From an uncultured Pseudomonadales bacterium (GTDB lineage Bacteria; Pseudomonadota; Gammaproteobacteria; Pseudomonadales; Azotimanducaceae): a stretch of 64,000 bases of DNA. The translations under genes and the position numbers were made by a program. The notes below the pieces were generated by a model. It saw only the letters and a program-made list of their open reading frames with translations, made no database searches and was not told the origin of the DNA. The stretch is from positions 2,480,001 through 2,544,000 of the forward strand of contig CATOTI010000002.1 in the NCBI GenBank assembly GCA_951813295.1, in the 5' to 3' direction. Of this stretch, positions 25,257 to 34,552 are shown one piece after another; within the stretch, counting starts at the first letter, position 1, and every line of letters begins with the position of its first letter.

Positions 25257-26123
25257 TTGGCTGAGCGTGAGAACCCCACATCGCATTCCTATTTTTCCCA
25301 ACGCCTGCGTTTGCACTACCTCGATTGGGGGAATGCGGATGCGCCAGCCATGCTCATGGTGCATGGCGTTCACGATCACTGCCATTCGTGGGATTGGCTG
25401 GCGCCGGCGTTTGCCGATCGCTACCACATCGTAGCACCCGACCTGCGTGGCCACGGCGATTCCGAGTGGACTCGGGGTAGTGCGTACACCCACCTCGAAT
25501 ACGTGCAGGACATCGCCCAGCTGGTGCGTCAGCAGAAGCTCGAACCGGTCACGCTTGTTGCGCATTCGATGGGCGGCACGATCGCGGCGATCTACGCGGG
25601 TATCTATCCGGAGGCGATCGAGCGGATCGTCATCATTGAAGGCATCGGGCTCTATCCGGAACGATTCGGCGGACCGGCGCACGAGCGCCTGAAGGGATGG
25701 ATTCGCTCGAACTATGCCCTCGCCGGTCGTGATCCGCGGCGCTATGGAACGCTCGAAGATGCCTATCAGCGGATGCAGGAGATGAACCCACATCTGACGC
25801 CCGAGAAAGCTCGACATCTGACGATCCACGGCAGCAACCGCAACGAGGATGGCTCGTACATGTGGAAGTTCGACAATTACACACGCACGCCGAGCCCGTA
25901 TGAGATTCCCGAAGCCGACATCACCGCGCTGTGGGAACGTATCGAAGCACCCGTTCTGATCATCAATTCGAGCCAGGGCTATCCACATCGAATCGGTCAG
26001 AACGGCACGGATCGACACTTCAAGAACGTGATGCTCGAGGTCGTCGACGACGCGGGCCACTGGACACACCACGACCAGCTCGAGAATTGTCTCGAGCACA
26101 TGACGTCGTTTCTCGGTCCGTAA
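25257..26123 (+). CDS. Alpha/beta hydrolase
   Basis: The 288-residue protein has oxyanion motif HGVHDHCHSWDWLAP, PDLRGHGDSEW, nucleophile elbow VAHSMGGTIA, and a C-terminal His in DAGHWTHHDQLENC. This is the pattern of esterases, epoxide hydrolases and C-C hydrolases. The start is TTG 25257 with GAAGGGG upstream. The in-frame position right before a class III CoA-transferase (25-base gap) and enoyl-CoA hydratase suggests that it frees a carboxylic acid which the next enzymes activate and degrade. Confidence 0.87.
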   Translation: MAERENPTSHSYFSQRLRLHYLDWGNADAPAMLMVHGVHDHCHSWDWLAPAFADRYHIVAPDLRGHGDSEWTRGSAYTHLEYVQDIAQLVRQQKLEPVTLVAHSMGGTIAAIYAGIYPEAIERIVIIEGIGLYPERFGGPAHERLKGWIRSNYALAGRDPRRYGTLEDAYQRMQEMNPHLTPEKARHLTIHGSNRNEDGSYMWKFDNYTRTPSPYEIPEADITALWERIEAPVLIINSSQGYPHRIGQNGTDRHFKNVMLEVVDDAGHWTHHDQLENCLEHMTSFLGP

Positions 26124-26147
26124 GGCCGATCGAAAAGGGGAGAAAGC

Positions 26148-28505
26148 ATCCGCACGCTCGAAGGGCTACGCGTCGTCGACCTCGGGACTCGCGTCTCGAC
26201 GGCCTGGTGCTCACGGCTGCTTGCCGATTTCGGCGCCGAGACGGTCACGATCGAGCCGCCGAACGGTCATCCGGTGCGCCGGCACGGACCGTTCGACGCT
26301 GCCGGCAGAAGCATCGCCGCACGCTACGTGCTCGCTAACAAAGAGCGCGCGTTGATTGAGAACGAAGTTGATCTCCTTCGCGCGGCTGATGTGATCATCG
26401 TCGATCGCGACGTCGCCGAAGATGTCTCGACCGGCCATCCGACAGCCATCGTCGTTGCGATCACGCCCGGTGGATTGACGGGGCCCTATGCCGGGATCCC
26501 CGGCAACGATCTAACCGCTTACGCGCGATCCGGCTGGGCACAGGTGAACGGCCGCAAACACCGTGAGCCCCTCAAAGGGAGCGGCTATCAAGCCTCGTTT
26601 CAGACCGGCACGATGGCGTTTGGCGCCGTGGTCTCGGCCCTGATCGAGCGGGCGACCCACGACGATCCGCCGGGTCAGGTCATTGATATCGCCGAACTCG
26701 ACGTCCTCGTGTCGACCTCCGCGCCGGCGCCGTTGCGCTACCAGTACTCGGGATTCGTCTGGGACCGCCGCGAGACCGTGAGCATGAACGATGGTCCCAT
26801 TCCCGTGGCCGATGGCTACTTTGCTTTGCCGTTGTCGCGGCCGGCGTTCTGGGAAAAGGCCATGAACCTCCTCGGCTTGCCCGATCTCGCGGCCGATGAA
26901 GATCTGCAACAACCGGGCATCCGCGTGAAATACACCGATCGTTTCGCAGACCGTGTTTCGGCGGCGATGCGTGAGTGGAGCCGGATGGATCTTTTCTATG
27001 CGCTCGCGGATCTCAGAGTCATCGCGGGTCCGGCGCTCTCCATCGGCGAGATGGCCGAGAACGAACAGTTCTTAGCGCGTGGCTTCTTCAGACCGGCACG
27101 CGACACCGGGACGCGGTTTCCCGGACCGATCGCCAAGATGACGAAGAGCGAATCGTCGATCGAAAAAGAGATGGCTGAGACGCCCGGCGATATTACGGGT
27201 TTCGCGGCTGAAGGCCTGACGACGACCGGCGTCCACCGGGCGGTGTCGGGGCAATCGGAAACCGAGCGACCGGAAGGCCCACTCGCCGGTTTTCGTGGCC
27301 TCGTGCTGACGCAGGCGTGGGCGGGTACCTACGCGACGGAGTTGCTGTCGATGCTCGGTGCGGACGTCATCCAGCTCGAGACGACCGGGCGCCTCGACAG
27401 CTGGCGCGGCACGTACCGGAACCCCATCCCGCGACATCTCGAAGGCCTCGAGAGTGCTCGGCATGCCTGGAACTGCAACCCGCTCTACAACTCCGTCAAC
27501 TTGAACAAACGTTGCATCACGGTCGACCTGTCGGAAAGCGAAGGCGTGGAGTTGTTCACGTCGCTCGTTCGGCATGCCGACTTCGTCGCCGAGAACTTTT
27601 CCCCTCGCGTCATGGGCAATCTCGGCATCGACTACGACACGCTCACCGGCATCAAGCCTGATCTCATCATGGCGAGCCTGTCCGCCTACGGCGCGGTTGG
27701 GCCGTGGGCGAACGTCCCCGGCATCGGCGGCACGATCGAGCCGACCTCGGGCATGTCGTCGCTGCTCGGCTACGAAGGTGAAGAGCCGCAGAACTCGGGT
27801 CAGATGTATCCCGATCCGGTGGCGGGAATCTGCGGATTCAGCGCGATCGCGCTGGCACTGTTGCACCGTGAGCGGACGGGCGAAGGCCAGTACATCGACC
27901 TCTCGATGCAGGAAGCGAATTTCAATTTCATCGGCGATGCATGGCTCGAGTTCGAGATCAACGGTACGGTGCGTGGCCCGCTCGGCAACCGACACGCGAG
28001 CTATGCGCCGCACAATTTCTATCGAACCCGAGGCGACGACGCGTGGATCGCGATCAGCGCCGAGACGGAAGCACAGTTCGAGTCGATCGCGACGACGCTT
28101 GGTCTGACGGGCTTCGGCGATGCCGACGATCGTAAGACGCGCGAGCGGGAGCTCGACGAAGCGATTCTCCTCGCAACGCAGTCGCGTGATGCCGCCGAGC
28201 TCGAGGCGGAGTTGGTCTCGTGCGGTGTGCCGGCGGCTACGCTCAGAAGTCCGCGTGATATCGCCGAAGACACAGCACTGCGTGAGCGAGGCCACATGGT
28301 GCTCATCGAGCATCCGGAAACGGGTCCCTTCTGGCAATCGGGATGCCCGATCCGGCTGACCCGCACACCGGGCGGTGTCCGCGGTCCGGCGCCGTGCCTT
28401 GGGGAACATTCGGCGGAGGTCTTCGAGGAGCTTCTCGACATGCCATCGGCGCGTTACGCGGCACTCGAGGCCGCTGGAATCACCGGTACGAGTCAATCGA
28501 GGTAA
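26148..28505 (+). CDS. Double-domain class III CoA-transferase (CaiB/BaiF family), apparent ATC start
   Basis: About 785 residues contain two CaiB/BaiF halves. The first (residues 1 to about 350) opens RTLEGLRVVDLGTRVSTAWC; the second (about 375-785) opens FRGLVLTQAWAGTYATELLS. The catalytic Asp expected in the family's D-x-x-A-G motif is present in the second half (YPDPVAGICG) but the matching place in the first half reads ASFQTG, so only the second half should carry the acyl intermediate. No ATG/GTG/TTG starts the frame before codon 43 (GTG 26274), which would cut off the conserved first strand. ATC 26148, preceded by AAGGGGAG with five-base spacing, fits the family N-terminus exactly. It is followed after three bases by an enoyl-CoA hydratase. 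Confidence 0.87.
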   Translation: MRTLEGLRVVDLGTRVSTAWCSRLLADFGAETVTIEPPNGHPVRRHGPFDAAGRSIAARYVLANKERALIENEVDLLRAADVIIVDRDVAEDVSTGHPTAIVVAITPGGLTGPYAGIPGNDLTAYARSGWAQVNGRKHREPLKGSGYQASFQTGTMAFGAVVSALIERATHDDPPGQVIDIAELDVLVSTSAPAPLRYQYSGFVWDRRETVSMNDGPIPVADGYFALPLSRPAFWEKAMNLLGLPDLAADEDLQQPGIRVKYTDRFADRVSAAMREWSRMDLFYALADLRVIAGPALSIGEMAENEQFLARGFFRPARDTGTRFPGPIAKMTKSESSIEKEMAETPGDITGFAAEGLTTTGVHRAVSGQSETERPEGPLAGFRGLVLTQAWAGTYATELLSMLGADVIQLETTGRLDSWRGTYRNPIPRHLEGLESARHAWNCNPLYNSVNLNKRCITVDLSESEGVELFTSLVRHADFVAENFSPRVMGNLGIDYDTLTGIKPDLIMASLSAYGAVGPWANVPGIGGTIEPTSGMSSLLGYEGEEPQNSGQMYPDPVAGICGFSAIALALLHRERTGEGQYIDLSMQEANFNFIGDAWLEFEINGTVRGPLGNRHASYAPHNFYRTRGDDAWIAISAETEAQFESIATTLGLTGFGDADDRKTRERELDEAILLATQSRDAAELEAELVSCGVPAATLRSPRDIAEDTALRERGHMVLIEHPETGPFWQSGCPIRLTRTPGGVRGPAPCLGEHSAEVFEELLDMPSARYAALEAAGITGTSQSR

Positions 28506-28508
28506 ACG

Positions 28509-29336
28509 ATGACCTATTCAACGATCCTCTACGAAGTCGAACATCAGGTCGCGCGGATCACGACGAATCGGCCGAAGTACCGCAATGCGCAGAGCCGGGT
28601 GCTTCTGGAGGAACTCGACGACGCGTTTCGTCGTGCGAACGAAAATGTCGACGTCAACGTCATCGTTCTTCTGGGCGCCGGGGACCATTTCTCCGGCGGC
28701 CATGATCTCGGCACACCCGATGAACGGGCGGATCGAGAGGAGCGGCCGATGCAGGACGGCTTTCGGGGCCGCTACAGCCACTCGCGTGAGCAGTTTGTCG
28801 ACAAGACGATGCGCTGGCGTAACGTCCACAAGCCGACGATTGCGGGCGTGCAGGGCTACTGCATCTTCGGCGGATGGATCATCGCGAGTGCGATGGACAT
28901 CATCTATGCCGCCGATGACGCGATGTTCCTCGGCTCGAACTTCCAATACTTCTCGGTGCCGTGGGATATGCATCCCCGCAAAGCGAAGGAGCTGCTGTTC
29001 GAAAGCCGTTTCGTCGATGCCGACGAAGCGCTCGAACTCGGCCTAGTCAACCGGGTCGTGCCACGGGCCGATCTCGAGGCAACGGTGATCGAATATGCCG
29101 AACGGATCGCCAAGAACGATCCGTTCCAGCTACGGATGATCAAGCTTGCCGTCAATCAGATGCAGGACACGCAAGGCTTCCAGGCGCACATCACGGCGGC
29201 CCATCTGATGCATATCTCGTCATCGCAGGGCGAACGGGATCCCGATTTCGCGCTCAAGGTGCCGGAAGGTCGACGTCGACCCATGGTCGAGCGGGCGTTC
29301 GAGAACTACGAAGCCTACAAGTCGCGAGATAAATGA
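28509..29336 (+). CDS. Enoyl-CoA hydratase/isomerase family protein
   Basis: The 275-residue crotonase-fold protein has GDHFSGGHDLGTPDE and GVQGYCIFGGWIIASAMD as oxyanion-hole segments; the hydratase glutamate sites are not clearly present (NFQYFSVPWDMHPRKAKEL). It follows the double CoA-transferase by three bases and presumably acts on the same CoA thioester. GAGG lies six bases before ATG 28509. Its 3' end overlaps the convergent tRNA selenouridine synthase gene by 22 bases. Confidence 0.88.
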   Translation: MTYSTILYEVEHQVARITTNRPKYRNAQSRVLLEELDDAFRRANENVDVNVIVLLGAGDHFSGGHDLGTPDERADREERPMQDGFRGRYSHSREQFVDKTMRWRNVHKPTIAGVQGYCIFGGWIIASAMDIIYAADDAMFLGSNFQYFSVPWDMHPRKAKELLFESRFVDADEALELGLVNRVVPRADLEATVIEYAERIAKNDPFQLRMIKLAVNQMQDTQGFQAHITAAHLMHISSSQGERDPDFALKVPEGRRRPMVERAFENYEAYKSRDK

Positions 29337-30316
29337 GGTTCGTCGCGCATTAGCGCTTCGACGAACTCATCGACCGCGGCTTCCTCGCCCCGAAAGACGA
29401 TCCGGTCGGTTTTCTCTTCGAGCTGGTGTGAGTACATCGGGTCGTAGTAGTCGATCAGCAGTCGCTCGATCCAGGCGTCATGGTCGCGCGATTCGCCTGA
29501 TGCGTAAGCACGCTCCATGAGCGTGTCGATCTCGATGTAACGCTCGTGGCCCAAACGCCGTTGGATCCGCTTCAGCGCCTGGCGCATCACGATCGCGGCG
29601 GTGGGGGCGGCTTCGACGTATTCCCGGCGGATGTTCGTGACGCGTTGGTCGAGCTCGGCTTCGACGACAACCACCGGGGCGCGCCGCATGACCGCAAAAA
29701 AAGGTTCCGGTATCGAGAGCCGGCCGATTCGCTTGCTCTCGTCCTCGACGAGGATACGGCCCTTGAGGGCGGTCAGTTCGTACGCGAGAGCGTTTTCGAA
29801 GTCGATGGTCGTCGGTTGCGGCGTAGTGTATCCGCCGAACGCGGAACCTCGGTGGTTGGCTAGTGCTTCGAGGTCCACACACCGATGGCGGTTGATGATT
29901 CGGGTTTTTCCCGTGCCCGTGCGTCCGCCGAGCACGATGGGCATGAGCTTTGCCGAGTGTTCTTCCAGCGCTTTCAGGCAGGCGCGGCGTAGCTTCTTGA
30001 AGCCGCCGGCGACGCGCGGCACGACGACGCCGGCGTCGGCGAGCCATTCCTGCGCGATCTTCGAGCGTAAACCGCCGCGGGCGCAGTAGATGTGCACGTT
30101 GTCGACGGACGTCGCGAATGACTGCCACGCATCGACGCGATCGCGGCGGTCGTCGGGCGCGACGAGTTCTTGGCCGAGAGCGATCGCGGCCTCGCGTCCG
30201 CGTGACTTGTAGGTCGTCCCGACGTGCGCGCGTTCGTCATTCTCGAGGATCGGTAGATTGACGGCGTTCGGCACCGCGCCTCGTTCGAATTCGATCGGGG
30301 CGCGAACGTCGATCAA
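29315..30316 (-). CDS. mnmH: tRNA 2-selenouridine (geranyl-thiouridine) synthase
   Basis: The enzyme replaces sulfur with selenium at the wobble 2-thiouridine of tRNAs for Lys, Glu and Gln, by way of a geranylated intermediate. The N-terminal rhodanese domain has the catalytic cysteine in YCARGGLRSK, and the C-terminal P-loop domain has GGRTGTGKT and the family's GSAFGG segment. Its presence implies selenophosphate synthesis elsewhere in the genome. The start is uncertain: TTG 30316 begins inside the first rhodanese strand (LIDVRAPIEF), and the frame is open without ATG, GTG or TTG back to CTG 30364. That CTG lies one base after the stop of the upstream lipoprotein gene and would restore the usual N-terminus. 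Confidence 0.9.
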   Translation of the reverse strand: MIDVRAPIEFERGAVPNAVNLPILENDERAHVGTTYKSRGREAAIALGQELVAPDDRRDRVDAWQSFATSVDNVHIYCARGGLRSKIAQEWLADAGVVVPRVAGGFKKLRRACLKALEEHSAKLMPIVLGGRTGTGKTRIINRHRCVDLEALANHRGSAFGGYTTPQPTTIDFENALAYELTALKGRILVEDESKRIGRLSIPEPFFAVMRRAPVVVVEAELDQRVTNIRREYVEAAPTAAIVMRQALKRIQRRLGHERYIEIDTLMERAYASGESRDHDAWIERLLIDYYDPMYSHQLEEKTDRIVFRGEEAAVDEFVEALMRDEPHLSRDL

Positions 30317-30365
30317 TGGTGTGCGAGTGGCGATCAGCCCCGCGACATCGTCGACGACCGGCAGC

Positions 30366-32027
30366 CTACGGAACGACGTCGCTTATCGTTTCGCCGGCGC
30401 GAAACGCCTCTAGGTGCTCGCGCAGGATGTCGAGAACGTCGGTCGCGTTGTTGATGAGTGCTTGCTCGACCGCTTCTTCCTGCAGGGCGACGGCTCGATC
30501 GAAGTTGCCGTTCGCTGCGTGAGCAGCCGCCCAGGTGTCGAGGTAAGCCGGCGTCCGGCGCGCGGCGCCGTTGTCTTCCATGACGCCGTTCATGATCTTG
30601 AGTGCATAGCGCGGTTTGCGCAGTCCATCGAGGTTCGAGACCGTCAGCGTCCAGGCGACTTCATTGACGATGCTCGGGTCCTCGCGCGCGCTACCGACCG
30701 CGTCGCGAAACCAGCGTTGCGCGCGGCGGAAATCCTGCTCGACGAAGACACCCTTGGCGGAGAGGTTGCCGAGCAGGAGCATGGCTTGCGCGTTGTCGGC
30801 GTCCGCGACGTCCTCGAGCCAGCCGTAGGCCTGGGCGGAGAAATCGCGCTCGACGGCTGGGTCGAGGAGAAAACGGGCGTATTCGAGCTTTGCTTCGGCG
30901 TCGTTCTGGCCGGCCGCCTTCTGGTAGTAGCGGTCGCTCAGGTCGATGTCGCGGTCGAGAAAGAGGCCCTGATAGTGCGACCGCGCAAGGAAGAGCATCG
31001 CGTCGATGTTGCCGACCTCGACGGCTTGTTCGACGAGCGCGATGCCGGCCTCGGTCTGGCCTTCGCCGAGCTCGCCCGTGATATAGAGCGCACCCAGCCT
31101 GAACATCGCGTCGTCTGAACCGGCCGCGACGGCCTGTACGTAGTTGCCGGAAACGAGTTCGAGCACCTCGTCGCGATCGGATCCCGGCTCCATCGTATTG
31201 GCGCGCGACCAATGCACGCGGGCAAGCATCAGGTTGGCGAGCACGTTGCCGGACTGTGCCGCTTGGCGCAGCCACAACACGGCCTCGGGCAGGCGCTCTT
31301 CGTGCGCAAACGCGTAGCCGATGAACGTCTGCGCGGCCGGATCGCCGCGCGGCGCCAGGGCGCCGATCAAGTCCATCGGGCTGAAATCGTCGGGCGAGAT
31401 TTCGTCGGGCAGGGAGAGCTTTGCGGCCTCCAATGCGTATCCAAGATCGAAGAAGTGAGTCTCCATCCTGCCGCGATCGGGTTTCGCGGCGACCCACAGC
31501 GTGAATGGAAATTCTTCGCTGGAGACTTGATAGAGCGAACCCGCCGGTGATTGACCGCGCTCGATCAGAAATGAGCGGGCTTCGCTCGTTGTGATGACGG
31601 TATAGGGCGCATCGGGAAGCCCCGTGCCGGTGGCTTGAATCGCGTCGGCGATCGTCCCGGCGTATGCGTCATGCCGCGCGGCGTCTTCATCGGAACCGAG
31701 GTGTTCGTAGAATTTCACGAGGGCCCGATGACCGGTCAGGCTGCCGTAGTAGGTATCGAGAATGGCCTCGCCGACGGCGCCCAGGCGAATGGGTTGGTCA
31801 CTCAGCACGTCGAGTGCTTGCTGCTCCAATCGACCGAGTTCACCCACACGTTGTGCAAAGTCAGGGAGCGTGACGAACGCTTCACGCAGGGCGTCGGGGT
31901 CGGGCGTCGCGCCGTCATCGATGCCGACGAGTAGGTCGTCGTATGTCGGTAACGGTGTGGTGGCACAACCACCGAGGGTGACGCCGACGAAGAGGGTGGC
32001 GGCGATCAACAGTTTCGCTCGGTGCAT
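30366..32027 (-). CDS. Sel1/TPR-repeat lipoprotein
   Basis: The 553-residue protein starts with a lipoprotein signal peptide ending in the lipobox LGGC (Cys21), so it is anchored in a membrane facing the periplasm. From about residue 240 it contains several Sel1-like 36-residue repeats (for example [30 protein letters not shown] in part; [26 protein letters not shown] in part; [19 protein letters not shown]), which form alpha-helical solenoids for protein contacts. The C-terminal part has TPR-like helices ([20 protein letters not shown]). The function is unknown. It is upstream of mnmH on the same strand. Confidence 0.85.
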   Translation of the reverse strand: MHRAKLLIAATLFVGVTLGGCATTPLPTYDDLLVGIDDGATPDPDALREAFVTLPDFAQRVGELGRLEQQALDVLSDQPIRLGAVGEAILDTYYGSLTGHRALVKFYEHLGSDEDAARHDAYAGTIADAIQATGTGLPDAPYTVITTSEARSFLIERGQSPAGSLYQVSSEEFPFTLWVAAKPDRGRMETHFFDLGYALEAAKLSLPDEISPDDFSPMDLIGALAPRGDPAAQTFIGYAFAHEERLPEAVLWLRQAAQSGNVLANLMLARVHWSRANTMEPGSDRDEVLELVSGNYVQAVAAGSDDAMFRLGALYITGELGEGQTEAGIALVEQAVEVGNIDAMLFLARSHYQGLFLDRDIDLSDRYYQKAAGQNDAEAKLEYARFLLDPAVERDFSAQAYGWLEDVADADNAQAMLLLGNLSAKGVFVEQDFRRAQRWFRDAVGSAREDPSIVNEVAWTLTVSNLDGLRKPRYALKIMNGVMEDNGAARRTPAYLDTWAAAHAANGNFDRAVALQEEAVEQALINNATDVLDILREHLEAFRAGETISDVVP

Positions 32028-32104
32028 GGCGTGAGAGTGTATCCGAATTCAAGACACGTCGAGCTTTGAGTTATTCTCGCGCGCATAAGTTCACGAGAAA
32101 TCCC

Positions 32105-32767
32105 ATGGGTCTTCAGCACAAACTTGCGCTCATCGAAGAAGGCGCGGCTCTACCTGGTCGCGATATGGAGATGCCGGTCCCGCCGCAGCATTTCGTCAAC
32201 GGTAATCCCCTCAAGGGACCGTTCCCCGAGGGATTCGAAATCCTCGTCGTCGGGATGGGATGTTTCTGGGGCGCCGAGCGAAAATTCTGGCAGACGCCCG
32301 GTGTCTACACGACCGCGGTCGGCTATGCGGGTGGATTCACGCCGAACCCGTCATACGAAGAGGTCTGCTCGGGCCTGACGGGCCATACCGAGGCGGTATT
32401 GGTCGTGTTCGATCCCACGAACGTGAGCTATGCCGAACTGCTGAAGGTCTTCTGGGAAGGCCACGATCCGACGCAAGGCATGCGCCAGGGCAACGATCTC
32501 GGCACGCAATATCGCTCGGCGATCTACGCTGTCGACGACGCGCAGGCCGAGGCGATCGAGCGTAGTCGCGTCAGCTTTCAGGAAGCCTTGCAGCGTGCGC
32601 GCTACGGCGACATCACGACGGAAATCGGGCCCATGCCGCCGTTCTACTACGCCGAGCATTACCATCAGCAATATCTCGCAAAGGTGCCGAACGGCTATTG
32701 CGGCTTGGGTGGCACGGGCGTGTCTTGTGACATCGCGCCGCTCGCGGAACTAACGACCGCCAAATAA
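32105..32767 (+). CDS. msrA: Peptide methionine-S-sulfoxide reductase
   Basis: The 220-residue enzyme repairs Met-S-sulfoxide in proteins. It has the catalytic GCFWGAE motif, the family segments [19 protein letters not shown] and [13 protein letters not shown], and a C-terminal resolving cysteine in GGTGVSC, as in E. coli-type MsrA with an N-terminal extension ([19 protein letters not shown]). ATG 32105 gives the usual length. It stands alone, divergent from the Sel1-repeat lipoprotein gene. Confidence 0.96.
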   Translation: MGLQHKLALIEEGAALPGRDMEMPVPPQHFVNGNPLKGPFPEGFEILVVGMGCFWGAERKFWQTPGVYTTAVGYAGGFTPNPSYEEVCSGLTGHTEAVLVVFDPTNVSYAELLKVFWEGHDPTQGMRQGNDLGTQYRSAIYAVDDAQAEAIERSRVSFQEALQRARYGDITTEIGPMPPFYYAEHYHQQYLAKVPNGYCGLGGTGVSCDIAPLAELTTAK

Positions 32768-32785
32768 GCGCGCCCGGGGCGAGCC

Positions 32786-33220
32786 TCAGTCGAGATCGAC
32801 GCGCGTCTTGCCGCAATGGTGGCAACGCCGTCGTGTGACGAGTTTGCCCCCCGTGACATCGAAAGGGAGGGAGTTGTCGACCTCCCAGCGGTGACGGCCC
32901 ACGCGACAGAGGGTCAGCCCGCGCGCGCGACGGCGACGCGCGGCCTTCTCCTGATTCGAGGCGTTGGGCTTCTTCGCGCGACGGCTCTCTTTCGAGGCGC
33001 CCGTGGCTTTCCGTTCTTCGGGTTCTTTCCTTTCCTCGGTTTCTTTCCTTTCCTCGGGTTCCTTCCGAGCCTCGGGTGCTTGCCCGGGCTCTTTTCCCTC
33101 GGTCAGCGCACTGATGGGCGCGACCGTCGCGCGACTCGTTGGGGTTTTGGTCGCGCGGGCCTTGGCTTTTTGTGACCGCCGCTTGGCGTTGCGCCAGTCG
33201 ATCACATTGCCGTCACTCAT
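32786..33220 (-). CDS. Charged-repeat protein with C-terminal zinc-ribbon-like motif
   Basis: I do not recognise this 144-residue protein. The N-terminal half is lysine- and arginine-rich. The middle consists of six-residue repeats of the KEPEER / KETEER type, encoded by imperfect 18-bp direct repeats at about 33011-33082. The last 45 residues contain CRVGRHRWE and RRRCHHCGKTR, which could bind one zinc ion. Small proteins with this tail are often nucleic-acid or ribosome associated; that is inference. It is convergent with msrA. Confidence 0.65.
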   Translation of the reverse strand: MSDGNVIDWRNAKRRSQKAKARATKTPTSRATVAPISALTEGKEPGQAPEARKEPEERKETEERKEPEERKATGASKESRRAKKPNASNQEKAARRRRARGLTLCRVGRHRWEVDNSLPFDVTGGKLVTRRRCHHCGKTRVDLD

Positions 33221-33376
33221 GGTCTCTATCGTACCCGCTCGCGCTGAGGCTTTCTTCTCGCTTGTTGCGCGCCAAGATCGCTAAACTCGCTGCCCGTTTT
33301 GTTCAGTCGGTCGTCGGCGCCTATCCATGGAGATGGCGTTGCTTGACCGCTATCGCGTTCATTCGAGGGGGTTAGC

Positions 33377-34552
33377 GTGGCAGATTTTCCGTTATCCGAC
33401 GTGCGAGTTCTGGACATTTCGCGCGTGTTGGCGGGACCGTTCGCCGGTCGAATGTTGTCGGACCTCGGTGCGGACGTGGTAAAGGTCGAGCCGCCCGATG
33501 GCGATATGACGAGGATCTGGGGTGCTGTCAAAGGCGGTGTGCCGGGCTATTTCCACCAGCAGAACGCGGGCAAACGCGACATCTGCGTGGACTTGACGGT
33601 CCCGGCGGGCGTCGACCTCGTCAAGTCGCTCGTGGCACAAGCGGATATCGTGATCGAGAACTTCCGTGCCGGTGTGATGGCGCGCCTGGGGTTGGGTTAC
33701 GACGTCTTATCGGCGATCAAGCCGGATCTCATCCAGCTTTCGATCAGTGGGTTCGGACAAGACGGGCCGGAAAGTGATCGCGCCGCGTACGCTGCCGCGA
33801 TCCACGCGGAGGCCGGGTTTGTCAGACGCCAGGAGCGTGATGGGCGGCCGCCGCAGGACGTGAAGATGTCGGTCGCGGACACCAATGCGGGCTTGCATGG
33901 CCTGATCGCGATCCTGGCGGCACTGCATTTGCGTGATCGAACGGGTGTCGGTCAGCACATCGACGTCGCGATGATCGACTCCATGCTGGTGACGGACGAT
34001 CAGTTGAACTACGACCTCGAAGACTCACATCACACCGGTCCCAAAGTCTCAGAGGTCTATGAAACCGGCGCAACACCGATCCTGATTGCGGGGGATTTTC
34101 GCCACATCTGGCGGCGCATGAACGCCACGATGGGCGTGGAAGATCCGACCCCGGCCGGCGCGACACTCGATGAGAAGATCAAGGCACGCCGTCGCGCAGC
34201 ACACGAGTTCTTCCTGTCGCTCACGACGGATGCCGCGGTGCGCGACGCGATGGCGACGATGAACGTTGCGTGGGGCCCGGTCAGGAAACCGGCCGACGTG
34301 ATCGAATCGGCAACGGTCAAGCACCGCGGCACAATCACCAGGATTGATGATCGCGCCGGTGGCACACGACCCGTCACGCAGTCGCCGTATCGCTACTCCA
34401 ACGCGCGCGCCGAGGTTCGCGGCGTGGCACCACATCGTGGCGAGCACAATCGAACCGTTTTGAAGGATTGGCTCTCGATGGCCGACACCGACATCGACCA
34501 ACTCCTGCAGTCGGGTGCGCTCTTGCGCGATGAGGATTATGTCGATGGCTGA
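33377..34552 (+). CDS. Class III CoA-transferase (CaiB/BaiF family)
   Basis: The 391-residue protein is a single-domain family III CoA-transferase: LSDVRVLDISRVLAGPFAGR, MLSDLGADVVKVEPPDGD, NAGKRDICVDL, and the catalytic-Asp segment VADTNAGLHG, then DRTGVGQHIDVAMIDSML. It moves CoA between carboxylic acids, which cannot be named. The start is GTG 33377. Its 3' end overlaps the Hsp70-like gene by eight bases (ATGGCTGA). Confidence 0.92.
   Translation: MADFPLSDVRVLDISRVLAGPFAGRMLSDLGADVVKVEPPDGDMTRIWGAVKGGVPGYFHQQNAGKRDICVDLTVPAGVDLVKSLVAQADIVIENFRAGVMARLGLGYDVLSAIKPDLIQLSISGFGQDGPESDRAAYAAAIHAEAGFVRRQERDGRPPQDVKMSVADTNAGLHGLIAILAALHLRDRTGVGQHIDVAMIDSMLVTDDQLNYDLEDSHHTGPKVSEVYETGATPILIAGDFRHIWRRMNATMGVEDPTPAGATLDEKIKARRRAAHEFFLSLTTDAAVRDAMATMNVAWGPVRKPADVIESATVKHRGTITRIDDRAGGTRPVTQSPYRYSNARAEVRGVAPHRGEHNRTVLKDWLSMADTDIDQLLQSGALLRDEDYVDG

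Noticed and set aside
27072..28496. 474-codon minus-strand frame inside the CoA-transferase
   Set aside because: Arginine-rich antisense frame over a clear family III CoA-transferase domain.
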